Source of the DNA: Thermohalobaculum sp039817245
GTDB lineage: Bacteria > Pseudomonadota > Alphaproteobacteria > Rhodobacterales > Rhodobacteraceae
Length of the DNA stretch: 12,432 nucleotides
Direction: 5' to 3'
NCBI GenBank assembly: GCA_039817245.1
Contig: JBCBWF010000120.1
Coordinates: 1-12,432 of the forward strand
In this document: positions 1 to 7,768 of the stretch, piece by piece
How positions within the stretch are numbered: position 1 is the first letter of the stretch
Layout: each line of letters begins with the position of its first letter
Made by a program: the position numbers and the translations under genes
The notes under the pieces: generated by a model
What the model was told of the DNA's origin: nothing
The model's input: only the letters and a program-made list of their open reading frames with translations
Database searches by the model: none

Positions 1-13
1 CGCAACGGCAAAT

Positions 14-68
14 TCCTCCGATGGGACAGCGCTCTGCCAGAGCGCCCGCGCACGGGCCAATCGGAGGA
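14..68. repeat. Branched inverted repeat (three-way junction)
   Basis: Positions 14-22 (TCCTCCGAT) are perfectly complementary to 60-68 (ATCGGAGGA). Inside this 9-bp stem lie two further hairpins. The first pairs GCGCTCT (29-35) with AGAGCGC (39-45) around a 3-nt loop. The second pairs CCCG (45-48) with CGGG (53-56) around CGCA, sharing one base with the first. The whole folds as a compact T or three-way junction on either strand. No U-tract follows it on the plus strand and only AATTT on the minus strand, so it is a poor intrinsic terminator. It could be a structured RNA, a protein-binding cruciform or a repeat. The pairing is directly visible; the role is unknown. Confidence 0.5.
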
Positions 69-563
69 CGCCTGATCTTGCATGATCTGCGAGCTGGCAA
101 GGACACCGATATGGCCCGTCGGCCCCTCGGCTCCGGTCAGAAGGGACCTGTCCGACAAGGGCGAACAGGCGCGGACCACGGCCTTAAAAAACCGGGGCCC
201 TCAGCCTTGCGATGCGTGATGTGCTTCGCGTCGAAGAGCGCTCGATGAAGGGAGGGGCGCTCCAGCTCACCGCCTGCGCAGTGACAGAACCCGGCCGTCG
301 ACATCTCGCTCCTCGCGCCCTGCGCGTCGGTGAAGCCGTCCGACAGACAACGCCTAACCGCGCCAAGGGAGCCGTGTCGTAGGAGACGCCGCCGCCCTGC
401 GCCGCCGCGATTTTGGGGCTGGGTAGGCTCAACACCGGCCAGCATCTCCGCCCTTGAAGATGAAAGCCCCGAGCGCTGTGCGCGCTGGCCTGCCGCGCCA
501 TCGCGTTGCTGCCCGTCACGGGATGCCCCCGCGCACCAGCGCATCTTCGGGGTCGGCCGGCGC
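69..563. other. Intergenic stretch without a supported gene
   Basis: About 500 bases downstream of the minus-strand ABC-F gene. Open frames exist on both strands, as expected in GC-rich DNA, but none has a recognisable domain, convincing start context or plausible composition. A direct repeat TGATCT-TGCA-TGATCT lies at 73-88. A run of six A residues at about 185-190 reads as a T-run on the minus strand, but no stable hairpin precedes it there. No tRNA or other known RNA motif was recognised. Confidence 0.5.
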
Positions 564-2420
564 TCAGCCCGCCAGGCTTTCTCGCAGCGCTTCCAGCTCC
601 AGCCACTCCTCCTCGGCGGCGTCGAGCTTAATGCGGCGCTCCTCCAGCATCAGCGTGGCGCGCTGGAACTTCACCGGCTCGCGGGTGAAGAGGTCGGGAT
701 CGGCGAGCAGCTCCTCGAGCTTGCCGATCTCGGCGCCCAGCCGGTCGATCTCGTCCGGCAGCGCGGCCAGCCGGTGCTCCTGCTTGAAGCTGAGCTTGCG
801 CGCGGCCGGCCTGGCCTCCGGTTTCGCCGCCTTGCGGGGTGGCGAATTTGATTTCTTTACCGACTTTCTTGACTCATCTTCGGGGTCCGGATCGGCGAAG
901 CTCCGCCCCGCCTGGGCGCGGTAGTCGGACCAGCCGCCGGCATAGACCACCGCCCGCCCGTCGCCCTCCATGGCGATGGTGGCGGTCGCCACGCGGTCGA
1001 TGAAATCGCGGTCATGGCTCACCAGCACGACCGTGCCGTCATAGTCCCCGATCAGCTCCTGCAACAGATCGAGCGTCTCCACATCGAGGTCGTTCGTCGG
1101 CTCGTCCAGCACCAGGAGGTTCGACTGGCGCGCCATGATCCGTGCCATCAGGAGCCGCGCCTGCTCGCCGCCGGAGAGCGACCCCACGGGCCCGCGCGCC
1201 TGGCGTTCGTCGAACAGGAAATCCTTCAGATACGCCACCACATGGCGCGGCTGGCCACGGACCATCACCTGATCCGAACGCCCCGCCGCGCCCACCTCCG
1301 GGTCGGAGGTCAATGTTTCCCACAGGCTTTTTTCGGGGTCGAGCGCAGCACGGTTCTGGTCGAAGAGCGCCATCTCGATATTGGTGCCGAGCCGCACCCG
1401 CCCCTCGTCCGGCGCGATCTGCCCGGTCAGGAGCCGGATCAGCGTCGTCTTGCCCGCCCCGTTCGGCCCCACCACCGCCACGCAGTCGCCCCGCGCGATG
1501 CGCATCGAGAAGGGGCGCAGGATCACCCGTTCGCCGAAGCGCTTGGCGATGCCCTCGGCCTCGATCACCCGCTTGCCGGAGACCTGCTCGGCCTCCAGCG
1601 CCATGGCCGCGGTGCCCTGGCGGCGCACCTGGGTCGCGCGCTCCTCGCGCAGCCCTGCGAGCCGCCGGAGCCGCCCCTGGTTGCGCGTCCGCCGCGCCGA
1701 GATGCCCTCGACGGCCCATTTCGCCTCCTGCTGGATCAGCCGGTCGAGCTTCTGGCGCGCCGCGTCCTCCTCGGCCCAGACCTTCTCGCGCCAGACTTCG
1801 AAGCCCGAGAACCCCTCGGGCGCGCGGCGCACCTCGCCGCGGTCGACCCAAAGCGTCTCGCGGGTCAGCGAGGAGAGAAACGCGCGGTCATGCGAGATCA
1901 GCGCGAAGCCCGCGCGGCTCTCCTTCAGCCAGCCCTCAAGCCATTCGATCGCCTGGATATCCAAGTGGTTGGTGGGCTCGTCCAGCAGCATCAGATCGGG
2001 CTCGCCGGCGATCAGCCGGGCCAGTGCCGCGCGCCTGCGCTCGCCACCCGACGCTGCCGCGGGGGCCAGTTCGGGCTTGACCTTCAGCCCATCCATGGCC
2101 GCCTCGGCGCGCCAGCGCTCCGTCTCGTCGAGCTCGGCGGCGGCGAAATCGCCGAGGCTCTCGAAGCCCGCCAGATCCGGCTCCTGCGCCAGATAGCTAA
2201 TCTTGGCGCCCGGCTGCACCCAGCGATTGCCCGCATCCACCTCCACGAGGCCGGCCACGATCTTCAGCAGCGTCGACTTGCCCGAGCCGTTGCGCCCGAC
2301 CACGCAGAGCCGCTCGCCCGTGCCGAGCGAGAGCGAGACGCCGGCAAAAAGCGGCCGTCCGCCGAAGCCGAGGGCGATGTCGCTGAGCGTCAGAAGCGGT
2401 GGTCCTGCCATGCCCGCCAT
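564..2420 (-). CDS. uup: ABC-F family ATPase, Uup-like
   Basis: Cytosolic duplicated ATPase of 618 residues with no membrane segments, as in ABC-F proteins, which act on ribosomes or nucleic acids rather than in transport. The first cassette has Walker A GRNGSGKST (42-50), signature SGGE (124-127) and Walker B LMLLDEPTNHLD (143-154). The second has GPNGAGKT (318-325), LSGGEQ (415-420) and LLVLDEPTNDLD (435-446). An Arg/Glu-rich linker (about 205-285) joins them. After a basic, Lys/Pro-rich, less GC-rich linker (about 510-545) comes a coiled-coil tail (about 545-615) typical of Uup. In E. coli, Uup binds branched DNA, and its loss raises precise transposon excision. Met4 (codon at 2409-2411) is an equally plausible start, since homologues usually begin close to the PPLL segment. 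The gene diverges from the aminotransferase gene, and no strong terminator was seen after it. Confidence 0.9.
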   Translation of the reverse strand: MAGMAGPPLLTLSDIALGFGGRPLFAGVSLSLGTGERLCVVGRNGSGKSTLLKIVAGLVEVDAGNRWVQPGAKISYLAQEPDLAGFESLGDFAAAELDETERWRAEAAMDGLKVKPELAPAAASGGERRRAALARLIAGEPDLMLLDEPTNHLDIQAIEWLEGWLKESRAGFALISHDRAFLSSLTRETLWVDRGEVRRAPEGFSGFEVWREKVWAEEDAARQKLDRLIQQEAKWAVEGISARRTRNQGRLRRLAGLREERATQVRRQGTAAMALEAEQVSGKRVIEAEGIAKRFGERVILRPFSMRIARGDCVAVVGPNGAGKTTLIRLLTGQIAPDEGRVRLGTNIEMALFDQNRAALDPEKSLWETLTSDPEVGAAGRSDQVMVRGQPRHVVAYLKDFLFDERQARGPVGSLSGGEQARLLMARIMARQSNLLVLDEPTNDLDVETLDLLQELIGDYDGTVVLVSHDRDFIDRVATATIAMEGDGRAVVYAGGWSDYRAQAGRSFADPDPEDESRKSVKKSNSPPRKAAKPEARPAARKLSFKQEHRLAALPDEIDRLGAEIGKLEELLADPDLFTREPVKFQRATLMLEERRIKLDAAEEEWLELEALRESLAG

Positions 2421-2446
2421 CTCGCCCAGCGCCGAGGTCCCGTCAA

Positions 2447-2479
2447 GGTCCAGTCGGGGTCCAGCCGGGGTCCGGAGAG
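2447..2479. repeat. Short 11-bp tandem repeat
   Basis: GGTCCAGTCGG (2447-2457) is followed directly by GGTCCAGCCGG (2458-2468) and a decayed third unit beginning GGTCCGG (2469-2475). It sits in the 147-base divergent spacer between the ABC-F and aminotransferase genes, just upstream of the ABC-F start. It may be simple slippage or a regulator site. No function can be assigned. Confidence 0.4.
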
Positions 2480-2508
2480 GGTGGCGGCACGAACGCGCCC
2501 GCGCCGCG

Positions 2509-2538
2509 TTCCCCCCCGGCCGAAAACCGCGCTAGAGT
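2509..2538 (+). promoter_or_regulatory. Possible promoter of aminotransferase gene
   Basis: TAGAGT (2533-2538) resembles a -10 hexamer and lies 30 bases before the start codon. A TTCCCC sequence 18 bases upstream (2509-2514) is a weak -35 match. The predicted start of transcription, near 2545, would leave a short leader that includes the ribosome-binding site GGAGG (2559-2563). This is inferred from sequence resemblance only. Confidence 0.3.
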
Positions 2539-2567
2539 GCCGCGCGAACACCGGGCCCGGAGGCAGC

Positions 2568-3773
2568 ATGAGCATACCCATCAACCAGAATCTCGCCAGC
2601 GTCCTCGCCCCGCCGGTGATGGAGGCCCGGCGCTGGGTGCGCGACACGGAGTTTCCGCCGGACCGCCCGCTCCTCAATCTGAGCCAGGCCGCCCCTTCCC
2701 TGCCTCCGCCGGCCGAACTGCGCCGCGCGATGGCCGAGGCGGTGATGGAGCTGCCCGAGGCGCATCTCTACGGCCCCGTGCTCGGCGACCCGGATCTGCG
2801 CGAGGCGGTGGCGGAGCGCTGGTCGAGCCGCTACGCGGCAACCATCGAGCCCTTCGACGTCGCCATCACCTCGGGCTGCAACCAGGCCTTCTGCGCCGCC
2901 GTCACCACCCTCTGCGCGCCCGGCGATGCGGTGCTTCTCGCGGTACCCTGGTATTTCAACCACAAGATGTGGCTCGACATGGCGGGGGTGGAAGCAATTC
3001 CGTTTGCCTGCGACGACGCCATGCAGCCCGATCTCGCCGCGGCACGGGCCGCGATCACGCCGAAGACCCGCGCGATCCTGCTGGTCTCGCCCAACAACCC
3101 CACGGGCGCGGAGTACCCCGCGGGGCTGATCGAGGGCTTCTACGCGCTGGCCCGCGAGGCCGGCGCGGTGCTGATCCTCGACGAGACCTATCGCGACTTC
3201 CATTCGCAGTCCGGCCCCCCGCACGGCCTCTTCGCCGAGCCGGACTGGCGACGCCATTTCGTCCATCTCTACAGCTTCTCCAAGGTCTACCGGCTCACCG
3301 GCCACCGGGTCGGCGCGATGGTGACCGGGGCGAGCCGGCTGGCGGAGGCGGAGAAGTTCCTCGACACGGTCACGATCTGCCCCTCGCGGCTCGGCCAGAT
3401 CGGCGCGCTCTACGGGCTGATGCATCTCGGGGACTGGGTGGCGGGCGAACGCGCGGAGGTGCTGGCCCGGCGCGCGGTGCTGGAGGACGAGTTCGCGTCG
3501 CATCTGCCGGACTGGCGGGTGCGCGGGGCGGGCGCCTATTTCGCCTGGGTCGAGCCGCCCTGGGAGATCGCATCCAACACGCTGGCGCGGCGGCTCGTGC
3601 AGGAGCAGTCGCTCCTGCTGCTGCCCGGCACGATGTTTGCGCCGCCGCTGCGTGCCGGACAGGACCGCAATGCCGGCTGGGGCGGCGAGCGCGCGTTGCG
3701 GATCGCCTTCGCCAACGCAGATGCGGACGGGCTGGCCGAGATGTCCCGCCGCCTCGCCGCCTTCACGCCCTAG
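2568..3773 (+). CDS. PLP-dependent class I/II aminotransferase
   Basis: A 401-residue cytosolic fold-type I aminotransferase, the usual length for the family. Visible signatures are SPNNPTG (174-180, Asn contacting the cofactor), DETYRDF (205-211, Asp and Tyr that bind the pyridine ring and phenolic oxygen) and YSFSKVYRLTGHRVG (235-249), in which Lys239 should form the Schiff base with PLP. A TSG-N motif (101-105) fits the phosphate-binding turn. LRIAF near the C terminus probably holds the Arg that binds the substrate carboxylate. The ATG start is preceded by GGAGG with a 4-base spacer. The substrate cannot be read from the sequence; aspartate, aromatic or other 2-oxo acid partners are all possible. 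It stands alone, divergent from the ABC-F gene, with a 345-base gap before ppiD. Confidence 0.88.
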   Translation: MSIPINQNLASVLAPPVMEARRWVRDTEFPPDRPLLNLSQAAPSLPPPAELRRAMAEAVMELPEAHLYGPVLGDPDLREAVAERWSSRYAATIEPFDVAITSGCNQAFCAAVTTLCAPGDAVLLAVPWYFNHKMWLDMAGVEAIPFACDDAMQPDLAAARAAITPKTRAILLVSPNNPTGAEYPAGLIEGFYALAREAGAVLILDETYRDFHSQSGPPHGLFAEPDWRRHFVHLYSFSKVYRLTGHRVGAMVTGASRLAEAEKFLDTVTICPSRLGQIGALYGLMHLGDWVAGERAEVLARRAVLEDEFASHLPDWRVRGAGAYFAWVEPPWEIASNTLARRLVQEQSLLLLPGTMFAPPLRAGQDRNAGWGGERALRIAFANADADGLAEMSRRLAAFTP

Positions 3774-3812
3774 CGCCATCGGCGCATCGCTCCGTCGGAC
3801 GAAGAGCCGCGA

Positions 3813-3966
3813 TTGCGGCCGCTCCCCCCCACGTCATTCTTGCCGGCGAAGTGTGAATACTCAGTGAGCGAGACCAAGTCACCGCAGGGGTGTGGTCTTC
3901 CTTACAGATGTTCACTTAATGTTCGTACCGGTCTGACTACGATGACGTGGGCGGGCGCGGGCGCAA
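3813..3966. repeat. Palindromic intergenic element, copy A
   Basis: An imperfect palindrome of 154 bases. The reverse complement of the left end (3813-3840) matches the right end (3939-3966) at 23 of 28 positions without gaps. Inside each arm, 42 bases from the outer end, is a GTTC-N7-GTTC-type motif: perfect on the right (3910-3924) and degenerate on the left (GAAT-N7-GAGC, 3855-3869). A second copy lies at 7651-7792. The left arms of the two copies match at about 39 of 57 positions without gaps, and the right arms similarly with one gap. The left end contains a GCGGCCGC palindrome. Size, palindromy and intergenic location resemble ERIC-type or MITE-type repeats. No transposase and no clear target duplication were seen. 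Confidence 0.7.
3910..3943 (+). promoter_or_regulatory. LexA-box-like operator with -10 hexamer
   Basis: GTTC (3910-3913), seven bases, GTTC (3921-3924) is a perfect match to the alphaproteobacterial LexA (SOS) box GTTC-N7-GTTC. A -10-like TACGAT lies at 3938-3943. In copy B the corresponding box and TATGCT hexamer have the same 28-base offset, so the geometry is conserved. The box would cover the -35 region, the right place for a repressor. It reads toward ppiD, whose start is about 175 bases downstream. SOS control is inferred and untested; the match could be a by-product of the palindrome. Confidence 0.45.
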
Positions 3967-3998
3967 GCCGGATTTTCCTGGTGCCGCGAATGCGCCCG
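3958..3998 (+). other. Hairpin in ppiD leader
   Basis: CGGGCGCA (3958-3965) pairs perfectly with TGCGCCCG (3991-3998) around a 25-base loop. It begins within the right end of palindromic copy A and lies in the presumed leader of ppiD. No U-tract follows. It may be a leader structure or chance pairing in GC-rich DNA. Confidence 0.3.
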
Positions 3999-4021
3999 TC
4001 CAGGACCCCGCGCTCGCCAGC

Positions 4022-4052
4022 CGCACCCATGCCGCTTCAGGCGCCGGGTGCG
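4022..4052 (+). other. Second hairpin in ppiD leader
   Basis: CGCACCC (4022-4028) pairs with GGGTGCG (4046-4052), with an inner GCC/GGC pairing (4031-4033 with 4040-4042). It lies 67 bases before the ppiD start and is not followed by a U-run, so it is not a standard terminator. No leader peptide with tandem Trp codons was found around it. Confidence 0.3.
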
Positions 4053-4118
4053 CTTGTGCCCCGACCGCCCCGCCGCTAAGTCTGCTCTTAAAGGCGGAGT
4101 TTGTGGAAAGGCCGGATC

Positions 4119-6035
4119 ATGCTCGAGACCATGCGCAAAGGCGCGAAATCCTGGCTTGCCAAGGGCCTCGTGGCCCTGCTCATCGCCAGCTTCGCGGTCT
4201 GGGGCATCGGCGACATCTTCTCCTTCAGCCTCTCCAGCGCCGTGGCCACCGTCGGCGAGGAAGAGGTCACCGCCGAGCAATATGCCGACGCGCTGCAGCG
4301 CCAGCAGGCCATGGCCACACGCCAGACCGGGCGGCTCGTCTCGCTCGCCGAGATGCGCGAATACGGCCTCGACCAGCGCGTCCTCGCCAATCTCGTGCGC
4401 GATGCGGCCTATGCGGCGGAGCTCGACAGCCTCGGCATCGCCGCCTCCGACGAGGCCGTAGCCACCATGATCCGCGAGATGCCGGAGTTCCGGCGCGACG
4501 ACCAGTTCTCCGACCGCGCCTATCGCGGCCTCCTCGCCGAGCAGGGGATGAGCCCGCGCGAATTCGAGGATGTCCAGCGCGCCCTTCTGGGCCAGAGCGT
4601 CCTGCGCGGGGCCGTCTCAGGCACCACCACGCTGCCGCCCGGCGCCGCCACCCGCATCGCCGCGCATCAGGGCGAGCAGCGCAGCGTCTCGGTCCTCCGC
4701 CTGCCCCGCAGCATTGCCGCGGATCCGACCGCGCCCGGCCCGGAGACGCTGAGCGCCTATTTCGAGACCAATACGGAGGCGTTCCGCGAGCCCGAGCGTC
4801 GCTTCGGCCGCTATCTCTCGCTGTCGATGAGCGCCGTCGCCGCGGCGCATGAGCCCAGCGACGACGAGATCGCCGCCGCCTACGAGACCCGGCGCGACGA
4901 CTACCGCCAACCCGCCAGCGCCGAGATCGACCAGATCAACTTCCCCGGCATGGCCGAGGCGGAGGCCGCCGCGGCCCGGCTCGCGGGCGGGGAGGAGTTT
5001 GCGGCCCTCGCCGGCGAGCAGGGGCTCTCGGAGGCGGATGTGGCACTCGGCCGCGTCGCGCCAGAGGATCTGCCGCCCGCCGTCGCCGAGGCCGTCTTCG
5101 CGCTCACCGAGCCGGGCATCGCCGGCCCGGTCGAGACCGCGCTCGGCGCGGCGATCCTGCGCGTGCGCGCGATCACCGCGGAGACGGTGGCGCCCCTCGA
5201 GAGCGTCCGAGACGCGCTCGCCAGCCGGCTCTCGCTCGACGCCGCCTATCGCCTCGCGCCGGAGCTCGCGGGCGAGATCGAGGAACTGCGCGCCTCCGGT
5301 CTCGGCTTCGACCAGATCGCCGACCGGCTCGACGCGGTCGAGGGCGGCGAGATCCCCGGCTGGGCCGCCGACAACACGCTCACCGGCGAGGCCGAGCCCC
5401 CGGCCCTCTTCTTCCAGCCCGACATCCGGGCCGAGATCGCCGAGGCGCTCGACGGCGAGGAGCGCGACATCGTCGAGCTCGAGGACGGCAGCTTCTTCCT
5501 CGTCGAGATCGACCGCATAGAGCCCGCCCGCCTACCGGAGCTCGACGAGATCCGCCCCCGGGTCGTCACGGCCTGGGAGGAGGCGCAGCGCGATGCCGAT
5601 CTCCTGCGCCGTGGCCGCGCCATCGTCGAGGCACTCGGCCGCGGCACCGGCGCAACGCTGGCCAGCACTGCGGCGGGCCTCGGCCGCCCGGTGGACAGCT
5701 TCGGCCCCTTCGCGCGCGACACGGCCCCAGCGACCCTGCCCGCGACCCTGCTGCCGGGCATCTTCACAGCAAGCCCGGGCGATGCGCTGACCGCCAGCGA
5801 CCCCTCCGACGGCAGCGCGGTGGTGGTGGTGCTCGACGAGATCACGGCACTCGAGCCCACCCTGCTCGAGCAGACCGCCGAGCAGCTCGATGCCGCCTTT
5901 CGCACCTCGCTCGCGCGCGACCAGGGCGAGTACTTCGCCCGCGCCATGGAAACCGAGCACGGCGCCGTCTTCGACCCCTCGGCGATCGAGGAGGTATTCC
6001 GCCTCCTCGGCGCTGCGCATGCGGGCATGCAATGA
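4119..6035 (+). CDS. ppiD: PpiD/SurA-like periplasmic peptidyl-prolyl isomerase
   Basis: A 638-residue membrane-anchored foldase. A short basic cytoplasmic tail is followed by one hydrophobic segment (about residues 16-31), then a SurA-N-like chaperone region (about 40-170). A parvulin-type rotamase domain sits in the middle (about 260-350), and further periplasmic helical and parvulin-like sequence follows to the end. PpiD proteins sit in the inner membrane near the Sec translocon and help newly exported proteins fold. The parvulin core is divergent, so isomerase activity may be weak, as reported for E. coli PpiD. The ATG at 4119 is chosen because GGAAAGG lies 7 bases upstream and the protein then begins MLETMRKGAK; a TTG at 4101 is less likely. 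Its TGA overlaps the trpE ATG (ATGA), implying translational coupling and a shared transcript. Confidence 0.87.
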   Translation: MLETMRKGAKSWLAKGLVALLIASFAVWGIGDIFSFSLSSAVATVGEEEVTAEQYADALQRQQAMATRQTGRLVSLAEMREYGLDQRVLANLVRDAAYAAELDSLGIAASDEAVATMIREMPEFRRDDQFSDRAYRGLLAEQGMSPREFEDVQRALLGQSVLRGAVSGTTTLPPGAATRIAAHQGEQRSVSVLRLPRSIAADPTAPGPETLSAYFETNTEAFREPERRFGRYLSLSMSAVAAAHEPSDDEIAAAYETRRDDYRQPASAEIDQINFPGMAEAEAAAARLAGGEEFAALAGEQGLSEADVALGRVAPEDLPPAVAEAVFALTEPGIAGPVETALGAAILRVRAITAETVAPLESVRDALASRLSLDAAYRLAPELAGEIEELRASGLGFDQIADRLDAVEGGEIPGWAADNTLTGEAEPPALFFQPDIRAEIAEALDGEERDIVELEDGSFFLVEIDRIEPARLPELDEIRPRVVTAWEEAQRDADLLRRGRAIVEALGRGTGATLASTAAGLGRPVDSFGPFARDTAPATLPATLLPGIFTASPGDALTASDPSDGSAVVVVLDEITALEPTLLEQTAEQLDAAFRTSLARDQGEYFARAMETEHGAVFDPSAIEEVFRLLGAAHAGMQ

Positions 6036-7600
6036 CCGCGACAGCAGGCGCCGACGACCCCGCCGCCACCGTCCACCCCTCCGCCGACGCCTTCGCCGAG
6101 ACCTGGGCGGCGGGGCGGAACCAGGTGGTCTGGACCGAACTCGTCGCGGATGAGGACACCGCCGTCTCGCTCATGCTGAAGCTCACCGGGGCCGCCCCCA
6201 TGAGCTTCATGCTGGAGAGCGTGACCGGCGGCGAGGTGCGCGGGCGCTACTCCGTGATCGGCCATGCGCCGGACCTTGTCTGGCGCTGCCGCGGCACGCG
6301 CGCCGAGATCAACCGCGAGGCCGCGCGCGACCCCGAGGCCTTCGCCGCAGAGCCGGACGCGCCACTCGCCTCCCTCCGCCGCCTGATCGCGGAGAGCCGG
6401 ATCGCGCTGCCCGCCGGCCTGCCGCCCATGGCCGCGGGGCTCTTCGGCTATCTGGGCTACGACATGATCCGGCTGGTGGAGCGGCTGCCCGAGCCCAACC
6501 CGGACCCGCTCGGCCTGCCGGATGCGGTGTGGCTCCGCCCGTCCCTCGTCGCGATCGTGGACAATGTGAAGGACCAGGTGACGCTCGTAGCCCCCGCCTG
6601 GAACACTGCCGGCACCGGCGCCGAGGCGGCCTATGCCGATGCCCGCGCCCGGCTTGACGCGGCAATCGAGGCGCTGGACAGCCGCGCGGCCGAGACCGCC
6701 CCGGTACGCCATATCGGCCCCACCATCCCGCGCGACCCCGTCGCCGCTCTCGGCAGCGCGCCGGTCTCGAACACGGGCCATGGCCGCTATCTGGAGATGG
6801 TCGAGCGCGCCAAGGACTACATCCGCGCGGGCGACATCTTCCAGGTCGTACCCTCGCAGCGCTGGGCCCTGCCGCTGGAGGCCGAGCCCTTCGCGCTCTA
6901 CCGCGCGCTCCGCCGCACGAACCCCAGCCCGTACATGTTCTTCTTCAATCTCGGCGGCTTCCAGATCGTCGGCGCGAGTCCGGAGATCCTGGTGCGCGTG
7001 CGCGGCGGCACTGTCACCATCCGCCCCATCGCCGGCACCCGGCCGCGCGGGGCGACGGCGGAGGAGGATGCGGCCCTCGAGACGGATCTCCTCGCCGATC
7101 CCAAGGAGCGCGCCGAGCACCTCATGCTGCTCGATCTCGGGCGCAACGATGTGGGCCGGGTGGCCAAGATCGGCACGGTCGATCCGAACCTGCAGTTCAC
7201 CATCGAGCGCTACAGCCATGTGATGCACATCGTCTCCAATGTGGACGGGGTGCTGCGCGAGGACGAGGATGCGCTCTCCGCGCTTCTCGCCGGCCTGCCG
7301 GCGGGCACGGTGTCCGGCGCGCCCAAGATCCGCGCGATGGAGATCATCGACGAGCTCGAGCTCGAGAAGCGCGGGGTCTATGCGGGCGGCGTCGGCTATT
7401 TCGGCGCGGGCGGCGAAATGGACACCTGCATCGCCCTTCGCACCGGCGTGGTGCAGGACGGCACGCTCTATGTCCAGGCCGGCGGCGGCGTGGTCTGGGA
7501 CAGCGAGGCGGAGGCCGAGCATCAGGAAACCGTGTCCAAATCCCGCGCGCTCCTTCAGGCGGCCGCCATCGCCCGCAATTTTGCCCGCGCCAATCGCTGA
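6032..7600 (+). CDS. trpE: Anthranilate synthase component I
   Basis: A 522-residue cytosolic enzyme that converts chorismate to anthranilate, using ammonia delivered by TrpG; it is the first committed step to tryptophan. The N-terminal half holds the SFMLES segment (58-63), corresponding to the LLES motif that binds tryptophan for feedback inhibition. The C-terminal chorismate-binding domain shows IAGTRPRG (333-340), LDLGRNDVGRV (367-377), YSHVMH (394-399), PAGTVSGAPK (423-432) and GGGVVWDSEAE (484-494), all expected catalytic or Mg-binding segments. There is no fused amidotransferase domain. The start overlaps the ppiD stop with little ribosome-binding sequence, so expression probably depends on the upstream gene. 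Its partner trpG lies 2.3 kb away, beyond a gene on the other strand. PabB was considered, but the full TrpE motif set and the trpG-trpD neighbours favour TrpE. Confidence 0.96.
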   Translation: MTATAGADDPAATVHPSADAFAETWAAGRNQVVWTELVADEDTAVSLMLKLTGAAPMSFMLESVTGGEVRGRYSVIGHAPDLVWRCRGTRAEINREAARDPEAFAAEPDAPLASLRRLIAESRIALPAGLPPMAAGLFGYLGYDMIRLVERLPEPNPDPLGLPDAVWLRPSLVAIVDNVKDQVTLVAPAWNTAGTGAEAAYADARARLDAAIEALDSRAAETAPVRHIGPTIPRDPVAALGSAPVSNTGHGRYLEMVERAKDYIRAGDIFQVVPSQRWALPLEAEPFALYRALRRTNPSPYMFFFNLGGFQIVGASPEILVRVRGGTVTIRPIAGTRPRGATAEEDAALETDLLADPKERAEHLMLLDLGRNDVGRVAKIGTVDPNLQFTIERYSHVMHIVSNVDGVLREDEDALSALLAGLPAGTVSGAPKIRAMEIIDELELEKRGVYAGGVGYFGAGGEMDTCIALRTGVVQDGTLYVQAGGGVVWDSEAEAEHQETVSKSRALLQAAAIARNFARANR

Positions 7601-7673
7601 CACGGCACCGACCCTCTCAGGGCGGCATCATCGGGTCCGAAAACCTGCCCTTGCGGCCGCTCCCACCCACGAC

Positions 7674-7707
7674 ATTATGTGCCGCTGCACATGAACATTT
7701 AGAGAAC
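7674..7707 (-). promoter_or_regulatory. LexA-box-like motif, left arm of copy B
   Basis: GAAC (7693-7696), seven bases, GAAC (7704-7707) reads as GTTC-N7-GTTC on the minus strand. At the same 28-base offset seen in the other arms is CATAAT (7674-7679 on the minus strand), which matches the -10 consensus at five of six positions. It points back into the 3' end of trpE. If active, it would give antisense RNA to trpE. Confidence 0.35.
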
Positions 7708-7734
7708 AGAGCGCAGCTGCACTCAATCGCAAGT

Positions 7735-7768
7735 GTTCATTATATGTTCTGTTTCTGCTGGCTATGCT
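7735..7768 (+). promoter_or_regulatory. LexA-box-like motif, right arm of copy B
   Basis: GTTC (7735-7738), seven A/T bases, GTTC (7746-7749), followed by TATGCT (7763-7768) as a possible -10. The arrangement copies that of 3910-3943. It points toward the 3' end of the minus-strand YibQ-like gene, so any transcript would be a small RNA or antisense to that gene. Confidence 0.4.

Noticed and set aside
82..219. A 45-codon frame starting at ATG 82, with GGAGGA 13 bases upstream.
   Set aside because: Spacing is long, composition is unremarkable and no family is recognisable; mentioned only in connection with the hairpin.
330..924. Plus-strand frames covering the end of the ABC-F gene.
   Set aside because: They are antisense to a clear coding region and have the skewed composition of shadow frames.
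1014..2567. A long plus-strand frame that would extend the aminotransferase N terminus across the ABC-F gene.
   Set aside because: The aminotransferase has a good ATG and ribosome-binding site at 2568, and the extension is antisense to the ABC-F gene.
3813..4080. An 88-residue frame through palindromic copy A, with a related frame beginning in copy B.
   Set aside because: The similarity follows from the DNA repeat; there is no ribosome-binding site and the proteins diverge at once.
3941..4080. A 46-codon frame before ppiD considered as a trp leader peptide.
   Set aside because: It has only one Trp codon and no ribosome-binding site, and it is far too long for a leader peptide of this kind.
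7601..7650. Possible terminator after trpE (GACCC/GGGTC, CCCT/AGGG).
   Set aside because: The stems are short and mutually exclusive, with no U-tract.
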